Origin: Gonocerus acuteangulatus
Taxonomy: Eukaryota > Arthropoda > Insecta > Hemiptera > Coreidae
NCBI GenBank assembly: GCA_946811695.1
Contig: OX328125.1
Location: 51,746,994-51,810,993, forward strand
DNA: 64,000 bases
Direction: 5' to 3'
In this document: piece after piece, positions 11,940-23,542 of the stretch
Layout of the letters: every line of letters starts with the position of its first letter
Position numbering within the stretch: the stretch's first letter is position 1
Position numbers and translations under genes: made by a program
The notes under the pieces: model-generated
What the model was told of the DNA's origin: nothing
Databases searched by the model: none
What the model saw: only the letters and a program-made list of their open reading frames with translations

Positions 11940-12378
11940 ACGAGCGAGGACAACTTCTTCTCGTTTATTGTCGCGAAGACTGGATGGCCATTCCTCAACT
12001 GTATTTCTTATGACAAGACGCCACAAACCAATGTGCAACATATGTAACACAGAACTTACGATTAAACATTTACTGACAGACTGCCAGAGAAGAAGCAATT
12101 ACAACATGCCGTATGATACGCAAGAACTCCTAGGCAATGGTAGCCACTACATCAACACTATACTGACATACCTCAAGAATACAGGACTATACAACCTTAT
12201 TTGATGACGGTCTGCAATGTTGGCTTATAAGATATTATATTTCCATTGATACTAAGCACTGTTTATAGCTGAACCATACTTCTAAAAAAATACATAACTA
12301 CACACACTTCCAACACTTATTTATAGGATACTGTTCTTTGTGTTATCGCCATTGACGCGGGACACAATAAATAAATAA
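11940..12378 (+). pseudogene. Non-LTR retrotransposon 3' end (C-terminal zinc knuckle plus 3' UTR)
   Basis: The frame at 11,968-12,204 reads MTRRHKPMCNICNTELTIKH and continues LLTDC. This is the CxxCxxxLTxxHxLxxC motif found after the RNase H domain in jockey/I/LOA-type elements. It ends in YLKNTGLYNLI. The 3' UTR continues to CATTGACGCGGGACACAATA with an (ATAA)n tail near 12,370, a normal 3' terminus for these elements. A related copy at 44,000-44,770 shares the motif and the AAGCACTG... UTR words. Upstream the frame breaks and a T run (11,885-11,927) precedes it, so only the 3' end is present. Confidence 0.75.
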
Positions 12379-13194
12379 TTTCGAAAATAATTTACTGTCA
12401 TGGAACACATGTAATTCAGTTACCCATTGCAACGTTCTAGTTGTGAAGGGAGTGTACGGAAGTATCGTTATCAGTGAAAGCTAGGCTGCTTTAAATCTCT
12501 GTTACTAAATTATACGATACGCTTTGTTACTTCTTACATCAGCTCTTACGAAAATTAGAGTCAGAAATTAGTTCATAAAGCTTAGTAATAAATTCATATG
12601 TTGATAGTAATAGTTATCAAGAGTTTAAATTAGTTATAGAATACATTTAACAGTAAGCTATACAAATGCACGTTTGTATTTTATTTGTTCATAGGCATGT
12701 TGCAAAAAAAAAAAAAAAAAAAAAAAAAATCCTAACTAGCCCTAAAACCTTGATAAGTTATTCAGTCTCACAAATGCGGACGAGCTTTGCAAAATGACAA
12801 ATAAAATATGCAATATCATCAATTGTTAGTTTCCGACAGTGCAAGTACCAACATAATCTCTAAATTTGAAGTTAAAACAACAGAAGAAACTCTAGACAAT
12901 GTTTTATTTCACGACTTATGCGTCAAAGATCAAGCGAAATTTAAATGCATAAGAGTGACAGTTTCATAACTTTAGGGATATTTGCTAAAAATAAACAGAA
13001 AATATGTGTACTTTTATTACATCACTTATATCACACAAAAATTAGTAGTGTAGACTTTGCAACAAGTTGCTACCTCAAGACAATTTCCACTTTATGTTTT
13101 ATACCAACGAATTCTCGCAATCACCATATTTAGGAAACACTTAGTTGTCGGTAATCGAATCTGACTTTAATATGAGAACTTCCACGTGCTGTTG
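12379..13194. other. No gene seen
   Basis: AT-rich DNA with an A run at about 12,705-12,729. No motif recognised. Confidence 0.5.
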
Positions 13195-13292
13195 GCATTA
13201 TAAAAGGGTGGTAACCTAGAGATAGTCCGGCGCTAATAGCCAAATAGTTGATGCGCCGTTGAAAAAAAAAAATAAAATAAAATAAAAAAATC
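13195..13292 (+). mobile_element. SINE family B 3' end with A-rich tail
   Basis: It contains AAAGGGTGGTAACCTAGAGA and then CCGGCGCTAATAGCC and TTGATGCGCCGTTG, followed by (A)n(TAAA)n. The GATGCGCCG + A-tail terminus recurs at 47,391 and, as GTCGAAGCGCCGC, at 18,060. Confidence 0.65.
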
Positions 13293-13384
13293 TTTTATAA
13301 ATCGCATTTAAATGGTTGAGAAATGAAGTTTCTTGACATTCAGGATTAAGGGCACCTCAAATGAAATGTTTTTATTACATTTTC

Positions 13385-13462
13385 CAAAATCTATGACCGT
13401 GTGTGAGGCGTAAACACTCTAAGGATGTGGGTTCGATTCTCACTAGTGGTTTTTTTTCGAAA
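13385..13462 (+). repeat. SINE head fragment (tRNA-like)
   Basis: It contains AAACACTCTAAGGATGTGGG and the B-box GGTTCGATTCT, equivalent to the tRNA-like head of family A. The body is missing. Confidence 0.45.
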
Positions 13463-13549
13463 AAAGAAAAGAACGAGGAAAGATATGTCATACTATAAAT
13501 ATATTTTGCTATTTGGATTTGGCATTTCCTTATCTCACTCTTTATTAGG

Positions 13550-13728
13550 ATTTTCCATCGAGGCCATTAGCGTCGTTTATTTACTGGTTACCATCCTTCC
13601 ATACATGGTACAGCTAGGAATCTTAAAGGGGGGCCTGAAACGAGAAAAATCCCTGCTATAGGCGGAAATCGAACCTCCATCTCCCACATAAGAAACCAAG
13701 GTGTTAAAGACTAGGTCACAGGGAGACC
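13550..13728 (-). mobile_element. SINE family B copy
   Basis: In reverse it has a tRNA-like head (GGGTCTCCCTGTGACCTAGT), a B-box GGTTCGATTTC and a CGCTAATGGCCT 3' block shared with the copy at 17,904. It is moderately diverged and has no A-tail on this strand. Confidence 0.6.
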
Positions 13729-15408
13729 CATAGGAATTTTGTTTGTTTTTATTTTTCTGTCTTATTTGCTATCTTCAGATTTTTTTATTTTATTCAGAAT
13801 TATTCATGTACATTTATATTCAAAACATTTAGTCAGTTTACGTATAAAATAAAATATACAGGCGTCATTGTATTCTTTTGTTCATATTTCTCGCCATATT
13901 TATTTTTTCATTTTATATTAAGGAATGTATTAAATTTATTTTCTGATTTTGGCTTGTAAAAAAGCAACACTACGTTTTCTTTCTGTACCTCTTTATTTTA
14001 AAACTCTCCCTCGCATGTTTTGTAATCTCAATGCCACCACTTCAGAGGGTACTAAAACTGTATGGTATAACCGTCACCACAAGACTAACTATGAAAATAA
14101 ATTGATTATGATTAAGTGGATTAATATAGAAGAAATAAGAAGATGTTTAAGAGTAGTCTTAACTTGATGTTTTTTTTAGATCTGCGCTTAAGATGTGTCC
14201 TTATTAAAATATTTTTCAGCGTACCTCATTAAAGACATAAAAATTCTGTTAAAAATATTGTCAACATAAGTTTTTATTAATAGTGCGTCCATGTGTGGAG
14301 AATGTGATTTTTATTTTGCTTACGCTTAAATGTGTGACACATAAATTTACCGTGGGGGTGAGGAGGCCAGTTTACTGCAGTATATGAACAGGCGTAGATT
14401 GTCGTAAAACGAAAAGCAAGAAGCAAGGACGTCTTGTCGAGCCAGCTTTAACGCTAGATCACATGGCCCGGCTCTTGTTCACATACCAGCTGTGTATATT
14501 AGAAGCCCAGCCCACCCCACCATGCAGAGGTTTTATTAATGCATCTGCCCTCTAATAGTATTTCAGAGTCTATATCCTGCCTAATCTATTATTAATAATT
14601 TTAATCTATTTATTACGTAGGTAGGTCAATAAATTAAAATTAACCCATACGTAATTTTTTTCAAATTGCTCTACATGTTTCCCATCCTGAGTTGCCTCTT
14701 CTAGAGCCTAAAAATAAATACACGCTATTTTGTTAGAATTGGTGAAGGTTCATCGTACTGTGACTTCAGATGAAAGACCGGCCAAATACCTACAATTGTA
14801 GGTATTGTATATATCGTTAATAACAGGACGTTTTCAAGGTCCCCATCTCATTCTCAGTGTTCAAAACCCTATTTTGTAGTCATCTGTTTAAAATATCGAT
14901 CGAGGCCCAACATAAAATTAGATTATCCAGAGGATGATTAGTCACTGAAATAAAAAGTATTTTATTATTATTTACAGATACATATAAAGTTTTATTCATT
15001 GTACAATCTATTTAAAAATATATTTCTTAAAAATTGTATGGTTTTCTTATTTACCTCTTCTGGTAAATAAGGTTCTAAAAACGGCTATTGCTTACTAACG
15101 ATGCTCTACAGAACAAACATACGTTTGACATCACAAAAAATCATAGATAGTAAAAGAAACACGATGGAACGGAAAATAAAAGAAAATATACATATTATAA
15201 AAAATAGTAACAAAAACTGCTAGATTACAAGACCAAAATAATTTATTGGATACATGTAATGCGATTTTAATGAATTGACGAGTGTGTTTATTTTGATTTT
15301 GATTTATATCCTACACAATGAAATATTTTTTATTGACCTTGTGACATTTTAATCTATCTCGGAAATTACGAACGTTAAAGCGTAATTTAATAACTAGATT
15401 TGGTGATA
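13729..15408. other. Mostly unannotated; one hammerhead-like box
   Basis: At 14,669-14,705 the minus strand reads AGAAGAGGCAAC and then GGGAAACATGTAGAG. This resembles the box in the PLE terminal repeats at 52,607 and 53,409. The flank at about 14,620 (GGTCAATAAATTAAAATTA) also resembles those repeats. No inverted partner was found. Otherwise there is no gene. Confidence 0.45.
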
Positions 15409-15829
15409 CTCTAGAGCAGGGCCGCCAAAAGGGGGGGGGGGGACAGCCGGGTACAGTGGTATAGGTTGTATATGTATAGGTTATGAGCTTGTTAAAAGAA
15501 TGGGGGTTAGATATATAGACGGGCGTAGCCTATATTTATTTCAATTGGGTCTATATTTTATTAATGTACATAAGTGACAAAACAAGTGCAGTCCCAGAAT
15601 AGTATATTTCATTAGGAGTCGTAATAAAACTACAAGTACCGAAAGTGACCTTTGCTGCACCGATTGTCGGTTTTTATTCTCTTTTCGCTCTAAACTCAAC
15701 AGAAAAATAATTTTAAAATGTCCAAAGTCCTATAGCAACGTACTAGAATTTTCAGTCTGGCTCTGAGAAGCGGGGGCCCCTGATCAGGTCCCGGGCCCGG
15801 CTCTGAGATGTGGCGGCCCTGCTCTAGGG
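15409..15829. mobile_element. hAT-like MITE with 8-bp TSD
   Basis: The termini CAGGGCCGCCAAAAG (15,417) and, reversed, CAGGGCCGCCACATC (ending 15,821) form a TIR of about 11-12 bp starting CAGGG, typical of hAT elements. Flanks CTCTAGAG (15,409-15,416) and CTCTAGGG (15,822-15,829) are an 8-bp TSD with one mismatch. The element is 405 bp, has a G run near 15,431-15,442, and is non-coding, so it is non-autonomous. Confidence 0.82.
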
Positions 15830-17266
15830 CTATTTCTTTGCTTGCCAAAGTAAGTAATTCTTTCGCTTGCCTATTTTATTAATTCTTTCCCTTAAACCAT
15901 ACCTGTAATCAAGAGGAATGGAGAAGTTTACTCCTTAGTCGAGTTTAATTAGTTCAAGAGAGGTTTAGTTTTACCTATCTCATTAACGCTGCTAAAACTC
16001 ATTACTGTTCATCGACTACAATTAAATAGTTCGTCCCCTACCAATTGCGGAAAACTTCAATAATTTATTTAAAATTTTAAATTAACATTGCATCATAGGT
16101 GAAAATGATTCATGTAATTACCGGGAAGTACCCAAAATTACAAATTACCGCTTCCGAACATTACTTCCGAAATGGCTGTATTCTTCGTCTATTATTTATC
16201 GAATCTATTAGAGCTTTTCAAACGTTTATCTTCAGGAACCACATCTGATAAGTCATATGGGATGTCCAAGTCAGGTAGTAACCGACAGTTGGTTAACATG
16301 TTTGGTTACAGTAATATAAGCTTTACAATTTGCGTATGCCAGTCTTTGTAATCTGGTACTCATAAGTTATGCGTGTATGGCCGATTCTTTGCCTCGTAGG
16401 GATTACTGCTTGAATTCCTGACCCGTCAGTGATTGTGTGTTTGACACATCTTAATTTATTCTCCATCACATTATGCACATCAAGTCGCACATTTGTCAAT
16501 TATGATGCTACTAGTACTTCTAAAACTTCATTGTTGAATAAATGATTACAAAATAAAATAAAAACATTAAAAGGTTTCACGAAAGGTCGTCTATTGCATA
16601 AATATCTTTCGAGATCACAGTTTCATCTTCAATACAACAATGGATTGAAACAAAACAAAGACCGCTTACTACTTTCAAGCTTAGAGTTCTGGTCGCTTGA
16701 AGGCGGCACCGTAGAAGTTGTAACTCAATGTAAACCCCCTTTGGAATATTTTTGTAGTATTTTATGTAAAATATTACATAATATTCTGTTTATTTTCTGC
16801 TGTTGATTTTCTGTCAAAATGAAAGACATTTTAAAAATTGCCAATAAACATTTTAATCTTTGAACTTCATACGAGTAATAAATCTTTTCATACTTTGGTT
16901 ATGATTGGAGTACTGCAAATTAATTTTTTAATAAATATTTGCAGAAATCGAGTTTTTCTAATCTATGTGGGTTGTTAATTATTTGATGTATGAAAAATCA
17001 ACCTACTCCCTTCTTTGGCTGCTAAAGCTGGGCTTAAAGGGTTTTTCCGAGGAGTGGACAGAGAAGCACATAACATTTTAGAATTACATTCTTGGCTTCC
17101 TCAATGGTGGGCCTCGCCCTAGTCTTCTATGGTTTCTTTACGCTTTTTTATTTAATTATCGTTTTCGCTTGCCATTTATTCGAGGCGTCAAACCTACTTC
17201 GTTTTTAGCGCTTTTTCCCTCTTTATAGGCAGGAAACCCGCTTCTTTTTGTTACATCTTCACTCGC

Positions 17267-17268
<2 letters not shown>
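15830..17268. other. No gene seen
   Basis: AT-rich sequence. The 70-codon frame at 16,594-16,806 has no recognisable features. Confidence 0.5.

Positions 17269-17324
<56 letters not shown>
17269..17324. repeat. (TA)n microsatellite
   Basis: About 55 bases of pure TA, followed directly by a diverged R1 repeat. Confidence 0.95.
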
Positions 17325-17328
<4 letters not shown>

Positions 17329-17600
17329 TGGTCACGCTCTAGCAGTAATTGGTTTTCTAACGTAGGAAAACAAATGCAACCATTTTTAAAGCGATATCTA
17401 GAACCTTTTTCGTGCAAAGTAGATAGAACTAGTTTTCTTAACTAATTTTTATTAGCACTTATAAAAATTCATTTTTTTCGTAAATAAAAAATTAAAGACA
17501 AAATGAATATACAAAAATTGTGCATGTATAAGAAAAAGTTTTTTCTCAATGACGTTATATAAGTTCAATTTTCGAACATTCGAAATTTCGAGCAACTACC
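17325..17600 (+). repeat. Dispersed repeat R1, diverged copy
   Basis: It begins TGTCTGGTCACGCTCTAGCA after (TA)n, as the copy at 25,831 begins TGTCTGTTCGCTC. It carries ACCATTTTTAAAGCGATATC, comparable to ACCATTTTCAAGGCGATAG at about 26,060. Confidence 0.4.
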
Positions 17601-17891
17601 AATTTAAAATGAAAACCTGAAGCGAAAATATTTCTGATTTACGGAATTACAAATAAAGAGGCATAAAACAACTACCTATGCGTTTTTTTTATAACACAGA
17701 TTTGTCATGGGATGGTTGTTTATAGGATTTCACCATTTTCAAGTTAGGATAAGAAAGGATAGAATTTTAAAATGTATTTTCATTTTATTTACAACACTTC
17801 TGTTTTTTTTAAGTGTTTCATTGGTTTTGTTAGTTGTAATGAGTGTACTGTTAAATAGTTGTATGTAAGGATTTTAAAGAGTATAATAGTT

Positions 17892-18120
17892 AATAATATA
17901 GTCGGGGACTCCCGTGGTCTAGGGACTAGGGCCTTAGACTCATAAGCGGGATATGTTGGGTTCGATTCCCACCGGTGGCAGGAATATTCTCATCACACGG
18001 CTCGTTGGGAAAATTCCTCGCTGTACCCTGGATTTCGGCGCTAATGGCCTAGGTGTCGAAGCGCCGCAAACAAAAAAAAAAATAATAAAAAGAAAGAAAG
18101 AAAAAAAAAATAATATAGTC
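17892..18120 (+). mobile_element. SINE family B, complete copy with 12-bp TSD
   Basis: The element runs 17,904-18,108. Its tRNA-like head starts GGGGACTCCCGTGGTCTAGG and carries the B-box GGTTCGATTCC. A body with GGCGCTAATGGCCTAGGTGT leads to an A-rich tail with AAAG repeats. The 12-base direct repeat AATAATATAGTC flanks it at 17,892-17,903 and 18,109-18,120. The exact TSD shows insertion by target-primed reverse transcription and suggests a fairly recent event. Confidence 0.88.
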
Positions 18121-19512
18121 TTATTTATTATAATTTATATTGAACAGGTACTAGATCTTGATGCGTACTAGTTGGCTTGAAACAACAATATCTTCTAGTT
18201 ATTAGTATAATTATTCGGATGAATCAGTTTATAGAAAGGTGGTTACGTTCCAGTGAGCTATAGGCATCTTTGAAAGTACGAGGCTCATGTATTCATATTC
18301 ACAATTATGAAAGCTTTTGGGTTTTCTATTCTCTTTATTTGACTTGTTGGTCATTTGGTTTTGTTTTTCGGATCCTTTCATTTGTTGTGATATTCAAATG
18401 TCGATACTATTTGGGTTTAACGCTAAAAATGACGGCGTGGTTGTCTACGCTCAGTTGAACGTAAACTTTCTAACTCAGTTTCACTTTGTCTTCCTTCATA
18501 ATAGCGTTGCTTTGTAAACAGTAACTCTGACGGGTCTCTTGAATTGTACAGGCTGAAGATTTTTAGAGCTTAGCACATTAAATTGGCTAAGTCCTATTAT
18601 GAAGCTCTTTTTTTTTTATTTGTTTATTATTTTTGTAATCTATTAATAGGTCACTCGTGAGCGTTTCTATACACAAATATATATGGGAGGGCTGTAGTGC
18701 TCTTTTAAATTTATATGTTAATCAGGTACCCAATTATTATAAATGCTGTGTATCGTGCTATATTTTCATGTTTCATTGGTTCGAATCCGGCTTATGTTTT
18801 GGGCGAAGTGCTCCCTGAATGCCGAGTTCTGTGGGTAGGGAAAACATTATTCTTGTTTTCCTGTACTTGTAATATAATTGATGCAAACTGATTCTTTACT
18901 AATCCGGGGAACTGCGAAAGCATCTAACATGGGCCGTATCCAAACATCCCAATCCAAATGCCTAAGAACCGAATTAGTTTATTTTTACAACACACTGTTT
19001 TCAGTTTATTTTACTACAAAATCATTCAACGTTTTTGTATTGTCATTTTTCGAATGAAATATTTATCTTTACAGAATTTTGACCACAAATCACATACAGA
19101 TACTGAAAACCAACAGATCCTGTTTAAATCATTAGTGCAACCCGTTAGTACATTGGCATCGGAACTGTGAACATCAAACGTTTTATGTTTCCAACCCTAA
19201 CCTCCATAAAGACCTCAATATCCTACTCCAACGGCAATGACAATAAAAGCATGTGCGAGGAAATGAAAACCGATAAGTAGGTTAGGTGCATTACGTCGCA
19301 TCTTTTCTTTATATAAATCTCTTTATTGAAATTCGTCACTAACCTATAGATATACTTTTAAAAGGGCGCTTTTGCAAAATTTGTAACTCTTTTTTAAATA
19401 GTATATAACTATTTATTGGCTCTCAGGCCATAGGACAAAGTAGTAGAATTTAAACCAACAGTACATACCCAATGTTACGCTAGAAGATATAAAATTTCCG
19501 TCACGCAAGGGG
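18121..19512. other. No gene seen; possible SINE scrap near 18,780
   Basis: A B-box-like GGTTCGAATCC occurs at about 18,779, but no matching A-box or body was recognised. The remainder has only short frames. Confidence 0.4.
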
Positions 19513-19627
19513 GTCTGTTTCGGTGTCTACTAGGTATGATCGATAAAGATTTGAAGACATTTTTCAAAAATTCCGCCATGAGTGCAACCTCAATAGCTAC
19601 TTACCTTCGGAGGAAAGTGCTAAAAAC
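19513..19627 (+). repeat. Dispersed repeat R2, copy 1
   Basis: It contains TTTCGGTGTCTACTAGGTA, GATCGATAAAGATTTGAAGA and CCTTCGGAGGAAAGTGCTAA. It is about 90% identical by eye to 57,650-57,764 on the same strand. Function unknown. Confidence 0.7.
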
Positions 19628-20102
19628 ATACAAATTATATTAAAAAAAATTGATGAATAGCATAAAAATGTACAATTTGCCTTTATTTCGTAATTATCCG
19701 TGGCCTGGAGTACTCCATTTCACAATTTCTATCTTATTATGGGTTTGGAGCTGAATTTCTCCGCTTTGTAAAGATAATTGTGAAAGATATCCTTCCTTTC
19801 CAAGTTTACGTGCTATCTTCAATCTCTAATTAATATGTTGTACTAAGCGATCCGTATATCTGTTCAATTACTTATAGCTTCAGCTTTATATATTTCAACA
19901 GTATTGCAGTATTAGGTTCAAACAGCCATTTTAGTAGGTTTATATTTCTCACAGTATAAAATGTTTCAACATAATCTTCCTTAAAAAGATTCTTGAGAAT
20001 GAGTATTAACATTCTTATCGGATATCAGGATTTATTGTTCGCAGTATTAGAGTTTTATAACGAGATGACGATAATTAGTCGTCGATGTAATAAGAGATCA
20101 AA

Positions 20103-20184
20103 GAAATAGTTTGGTTTCAGCTAAGTAAACAACCAGATTTTTGAAAAAAGCCCTGATTAATTTCTTAGCCGAAACCCAACTATG
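20103..20184. mobile_element. Small inverted-repeat element, GGGATTCGGCTA family
   Basis: GAAATAGTTTGGTTTCAGCT on the left pairs with TTAGCCGAAACCCAACTATG on the right, with a spacer of about 30 bases. The arm sequence is related to the elements at 2,681, 25,182 and 58,203. It has no hammerhead-like box. Confidence 0.5.
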
Positions 20185-21509
20185 ACTCATTAATGTTTGT
20201 TATCAGTTCACAAAAAAGTAGAATATTTAAAAGAGATTTTATTTTTCGTAACAATCTTTCTTTGACAAACTAAACTTTTCGCTGGTTTCATAGTAAAAAA
20301 TGTCCCAGAAATAGGTAAGAACTGATTTTGGATGGAATGTTCTTCCTTTTTTTTTTTTATTAATTCACGTCCATCCGTAACAAAAGCGATTTACCCTGAT
20401 GGAATAATTGCATGTAATTGAATAAATAAATAAATAAAAAGAACATTGAATATGATTATAGAACTGTCAGCAGTTCTAGAAACATGCCGAAGGAAAGAGT
20501 TGGGGATATTCCTCTTGAATGTTGGTGGAAATTCTCGAATAGCTAAAATGAAATACTATTACATCTTACCATTGCCTTTAAAACGTTATATATTTTCATA
20601 CACGAGGATTAACCACGTCGAAACAAAGTAAATCATTTGAGATTTGAAGATGTATATGTTCATTTAAAGCTATTCCATTCATTGTGGATTGTGTGGTTTC
20701 ATCCTGAAAGACATTTGTTAATGAAGTGGTCATAAACCTCCACAATACATTCTTTATTTACTCAAGGCCTTTCAGGGACGTTAGGTCACTGACAGTACAC
20801 TTGACAATTTTTGCAAAAAGATTGTGGCATTATGTTTTAACAAAATGAAGAAAACAAATACATTAACTTAGCTCATTTAATAATAAACCCTAAAAAGGAC
20901 ATGAACTTTGCGCTCGAATTCATGTCGTTTTAACAGTAGTTAATGAATGCATGTTTCTTCATATTGATAAAGTTTGTTGCATCTATCTTTGTCTTTGAAA
21001 GGCCTCAAATAAATAAAGGAAGTATAGGGGTGGTTTAAATTAATTAATTAACAGAAGTCATTGTCTTCATATTGTCAAATCTTTTTCATAGCAGAATTAT
21101 TGTTCACTTTATTTTAGTGCACTGATCATGAAACTCTGTTTGCGAAAGACCACCGGTATAGGAAGATAGTTAAGGTTTCCGACCCATTCATTTAGAGTTT
21201 TACAATATAAAGTAAATATTCTACTTAGTTAAATAATTTTGTTTCAGAGAAATAGTTTATTTATGACTTTACGGAAGGTGATGGTGATGTTATTTCACGT
21301 TTCAGATAACTAGTCACCCCTTTGTAAAACTTCCCTTTTGCTTCCAAACACCACGCTTCTGTCTGATATTTCCTTTGATACTGTCACTGCCATGGCTATT
21401 TATCTCACTGAAGCCTTTCGGGAAAACCCCAGCTGTATCCCAATTAATAGCATTTTTCACGTTAATGTTCTTATCAAACTACACGAATCAGGTTTTAATT
21501 CTAAGCGAC

Positions 21510-21512
<3 letters not shown>
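20185..21512. other. No gene seen
   Basis: AT-rich sequence with an (AAAT)n stretch near 20,420. Nothing recognised. Confidence 0.5.

Positions 21513-21565
<53 letters not shown>
21513..21565. repeat. (TA)n microsatellite
   Basis: About 53 bases of pure TA. Confidence 0.95.
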
Positions 21566-21571
<6 letters not shown>

Positions 21572-21654
21572 TATCTATATTTATTTATTTAGTTGTTAGC
21601 ATTTTGTTTTGTGTGATTTGATAGGTCAACCTGGAGAACCCAGCCACTGGATCA

Positions 21655-21930
21655 TGGTTTATTTTTATAATATTTGCGCGAAAAAAAAAGTGGTACTAGG
21701 CTTCCAGGGGTACGTTTTATAAGTAATTGGTCGTGGGAAATTTAATGAAACCATTTTCTTGGCTATATCTATAACTGTTATTGAGAAAAGTAGAAAAAAA
21801 ACTACTTTTTTCTGAGAATTCTTGGACATATTCCCATATATCTTAAAGCCAGTTGGGAATCTATTCGAAAACTTCTATTAAATGCCTTACAAATACAGTT
21901 CTTACGCGATTTTTGATTGATATCCTAACA
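21655..21930 (+). repeat. Dispersed repeat R1 copy
   Basis: It shares ACGTTTTATAAGTAATTGG, GAAACCATTTTCTTGGCTAT and AGCCAGTTGG with the copy at 59,455-59,900. Confidence 0.55.
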
Positions 21931-22142
21931 GAACCACACACATACATATAGATGTTCATTTTCATAACGTACTAAGTAGGACCGACTTTCAAAAACTCTT
22001 TCGTGAGTACATTAATAGTACTTTTAAAATATTTTCATTTTTTTTTATATTATCAATACCTAGTATTTAGAAATGTAATGAATTGATGGCTTGGTAATTT
22101 AAATTATAAATTTGTATGCTTAGACCGTTTATTAAAAGTTTT

Positions 22143-22442
22143 AGGGGGCACCTACATTGGTCCCGATCCGATCCGACTGTCGGAAGTAAAACAATCACAC
22201 GCATCTCAATGGAGGTCCTTTTTGAAACACAATATGTCATTTGGCGCCATTTTGCGTCGTCTTTCAGAAATTGATCTAGAAACAAACAAGTTTGAACGGT
22301 CGAGAATCGGTGGTCGTCGGATCGGATCTTGTCGGGAACAATATAGGCACTCTCGTCAGCCTCTGTCGGCCGTTGTCGGTCAAACGAAATCGGATTGGAT
22401 CGGATCGGGAAAAAATACGGGTCCAATGTAGGTGCAGCCTTA
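22143..22442. mobile_element. PIF/Harbinger-like MITE with TTA TSD
   Basis: The ends are GGGGGCACCTACATTGGTCC (22,146) and, reversed, GGCTGCACCTACATTGGACC (ending 22,439). They share GCACCTACATTGG and are flanked by TTA on both sides (22,143-22,145; 22,440-22,442). The 294-bp interior carries repeated GATCGGATC / GATCCGATCC words, so it is more GC-rich than its surroundings. The chance minus-strand frame (22,067-22,480) spans the whole element and its flanks and is not a gene. The superfamily call rests on TSD and TIR form only. Confidence 0.75.
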
Positions 22443-22889
22443 TTCATTGATAATTCGGTCACAATATATAAATTAAACATTTGTAAATTCTGACCAACTT
22501 TAAGAAATACACTTTATTTTTTCTTGTATTCTGCAAACTTCCGTCATTACTATAGTTCTCTTAGAGTGGCCTGATAGATTGCTACCAGGAGCTGACGTAG
22601 TCTGAGCCGACTGGTGTCCTACACTGAATCGCCACGTCTATATCCACTCTCTTAGCTATTACATTAAAATAAGCAGTTTCAAATCACTGAATTTATTTTG
22701 TCACAATTAGCGCCGACATCCATGATGGAGCAGGGAATTATCTTAAAGGTAAAGCATTGTTTCAGGATAACTCGGTTCTGCTACCACTTCATATGTGCAA
22801 GGACAAGCCTTGTGATCCGAAATACTTTATAGCCTTCCGATCTCATAAGGGGAATGGGGAAAGAATCATATGCTCATTTTCTGAACTCG

Positions 22890-22990
22890 ATATATAAAAT
22901 AAAGCATTTTCAACCTACTTTATTTTATTTCTCAGCTCCCAAGGCCCATTGGACGAAACGCTCGGACAAGTGTCATCTATTTTTCGTTGC
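22890..22990 (+). repeat. Possible PLE-type terminal-repeat fragment
   Basis: AAATAAAGCATTTTCAACCT also occurs, slightly diverged, near 6,260. It is followed by CCAAGGCCCATTGGACGAAA, a short stem ending in GAAAC like the hammerhead-like boxes elsewhere. Confidence 0.3.
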
Positions 22991-23373
22991 AGAATCACCA
23001 GAAAAAAAATAGGGCAAATCGGTGTCCCCAGCACTGTAAATTGTCATTTTCTTCATAAATAACATGATACATAGCCTTCATAACAATAACATTATACAGA
23101 ATTAACTTTCCATTAGATCCCGATCCTAGGTCTAGCCTTTTGCCTTTGACCTACTAGTGGTCGAAAACAAAGAACTTTTTTGAACTTTGGTTGCTTACTG
23201 GTGATGAAATGGTTTATCTTACTGCTCCGCCTATTCAACCTCTTACTTATCCCAATCTCCATTGCTGTTGAATTAAATGCTGATTCGATTTCTCAACTCG
23301 ATCTAGATTTCAAATGTCAATAGAGCAACTTGAATTGAGAAATAATTATAAATGAAGTTCTTATTTACTTTTA

Positions 23374-23542
23374 TTAACCTTTAAGTACTGAGGTATGGTC
23401 CCTGGGACCTTATGGTAGCCATTTCTAGAAATCCCCCCTAGTAGTTCCCTTTTGATTGCACACATTCAATGAATATATAATTTATTTCGAATTTCAGTAA
23501 ATAAAAGGTCCTAGGGACCATACCTCAGTACTTAAAGGTTAA
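23374..23542. mobile_element. piggyBac-like MITE with TTAA TSD
   Basis: TTAA flanks the element at 23,374-23,377 and 23,539-23,542. The 161-bp element (23,378-23,538) has 32-bp TIRs with one mismatch, starting CCTTTAAGTACTGAGGTATG and continuing GTCCC. A CCYT start and TTAA target are hallmarks of piggyBac-type elements. It has no coding capacity. The near-perfect TIRs suggest a fairly young copy. Confidence 0.88.

Noticed and set aside
11835..12204. Minus-strand frame with a poly-lysine run
   Set aside because: Translation of the T homopolymer and antisense of the non-LTR fragment.
18779..18860. SINE called from a lone B-box
   Set aside because: No A-box, tail or second copy in the window.
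22067..22480. 137-codon minus-strand frame
   Set aside because: It spans the whole Harbinger-like MITE and its flanks; the frame is a by-product of the repeated GATCGGATC words and has no domain.
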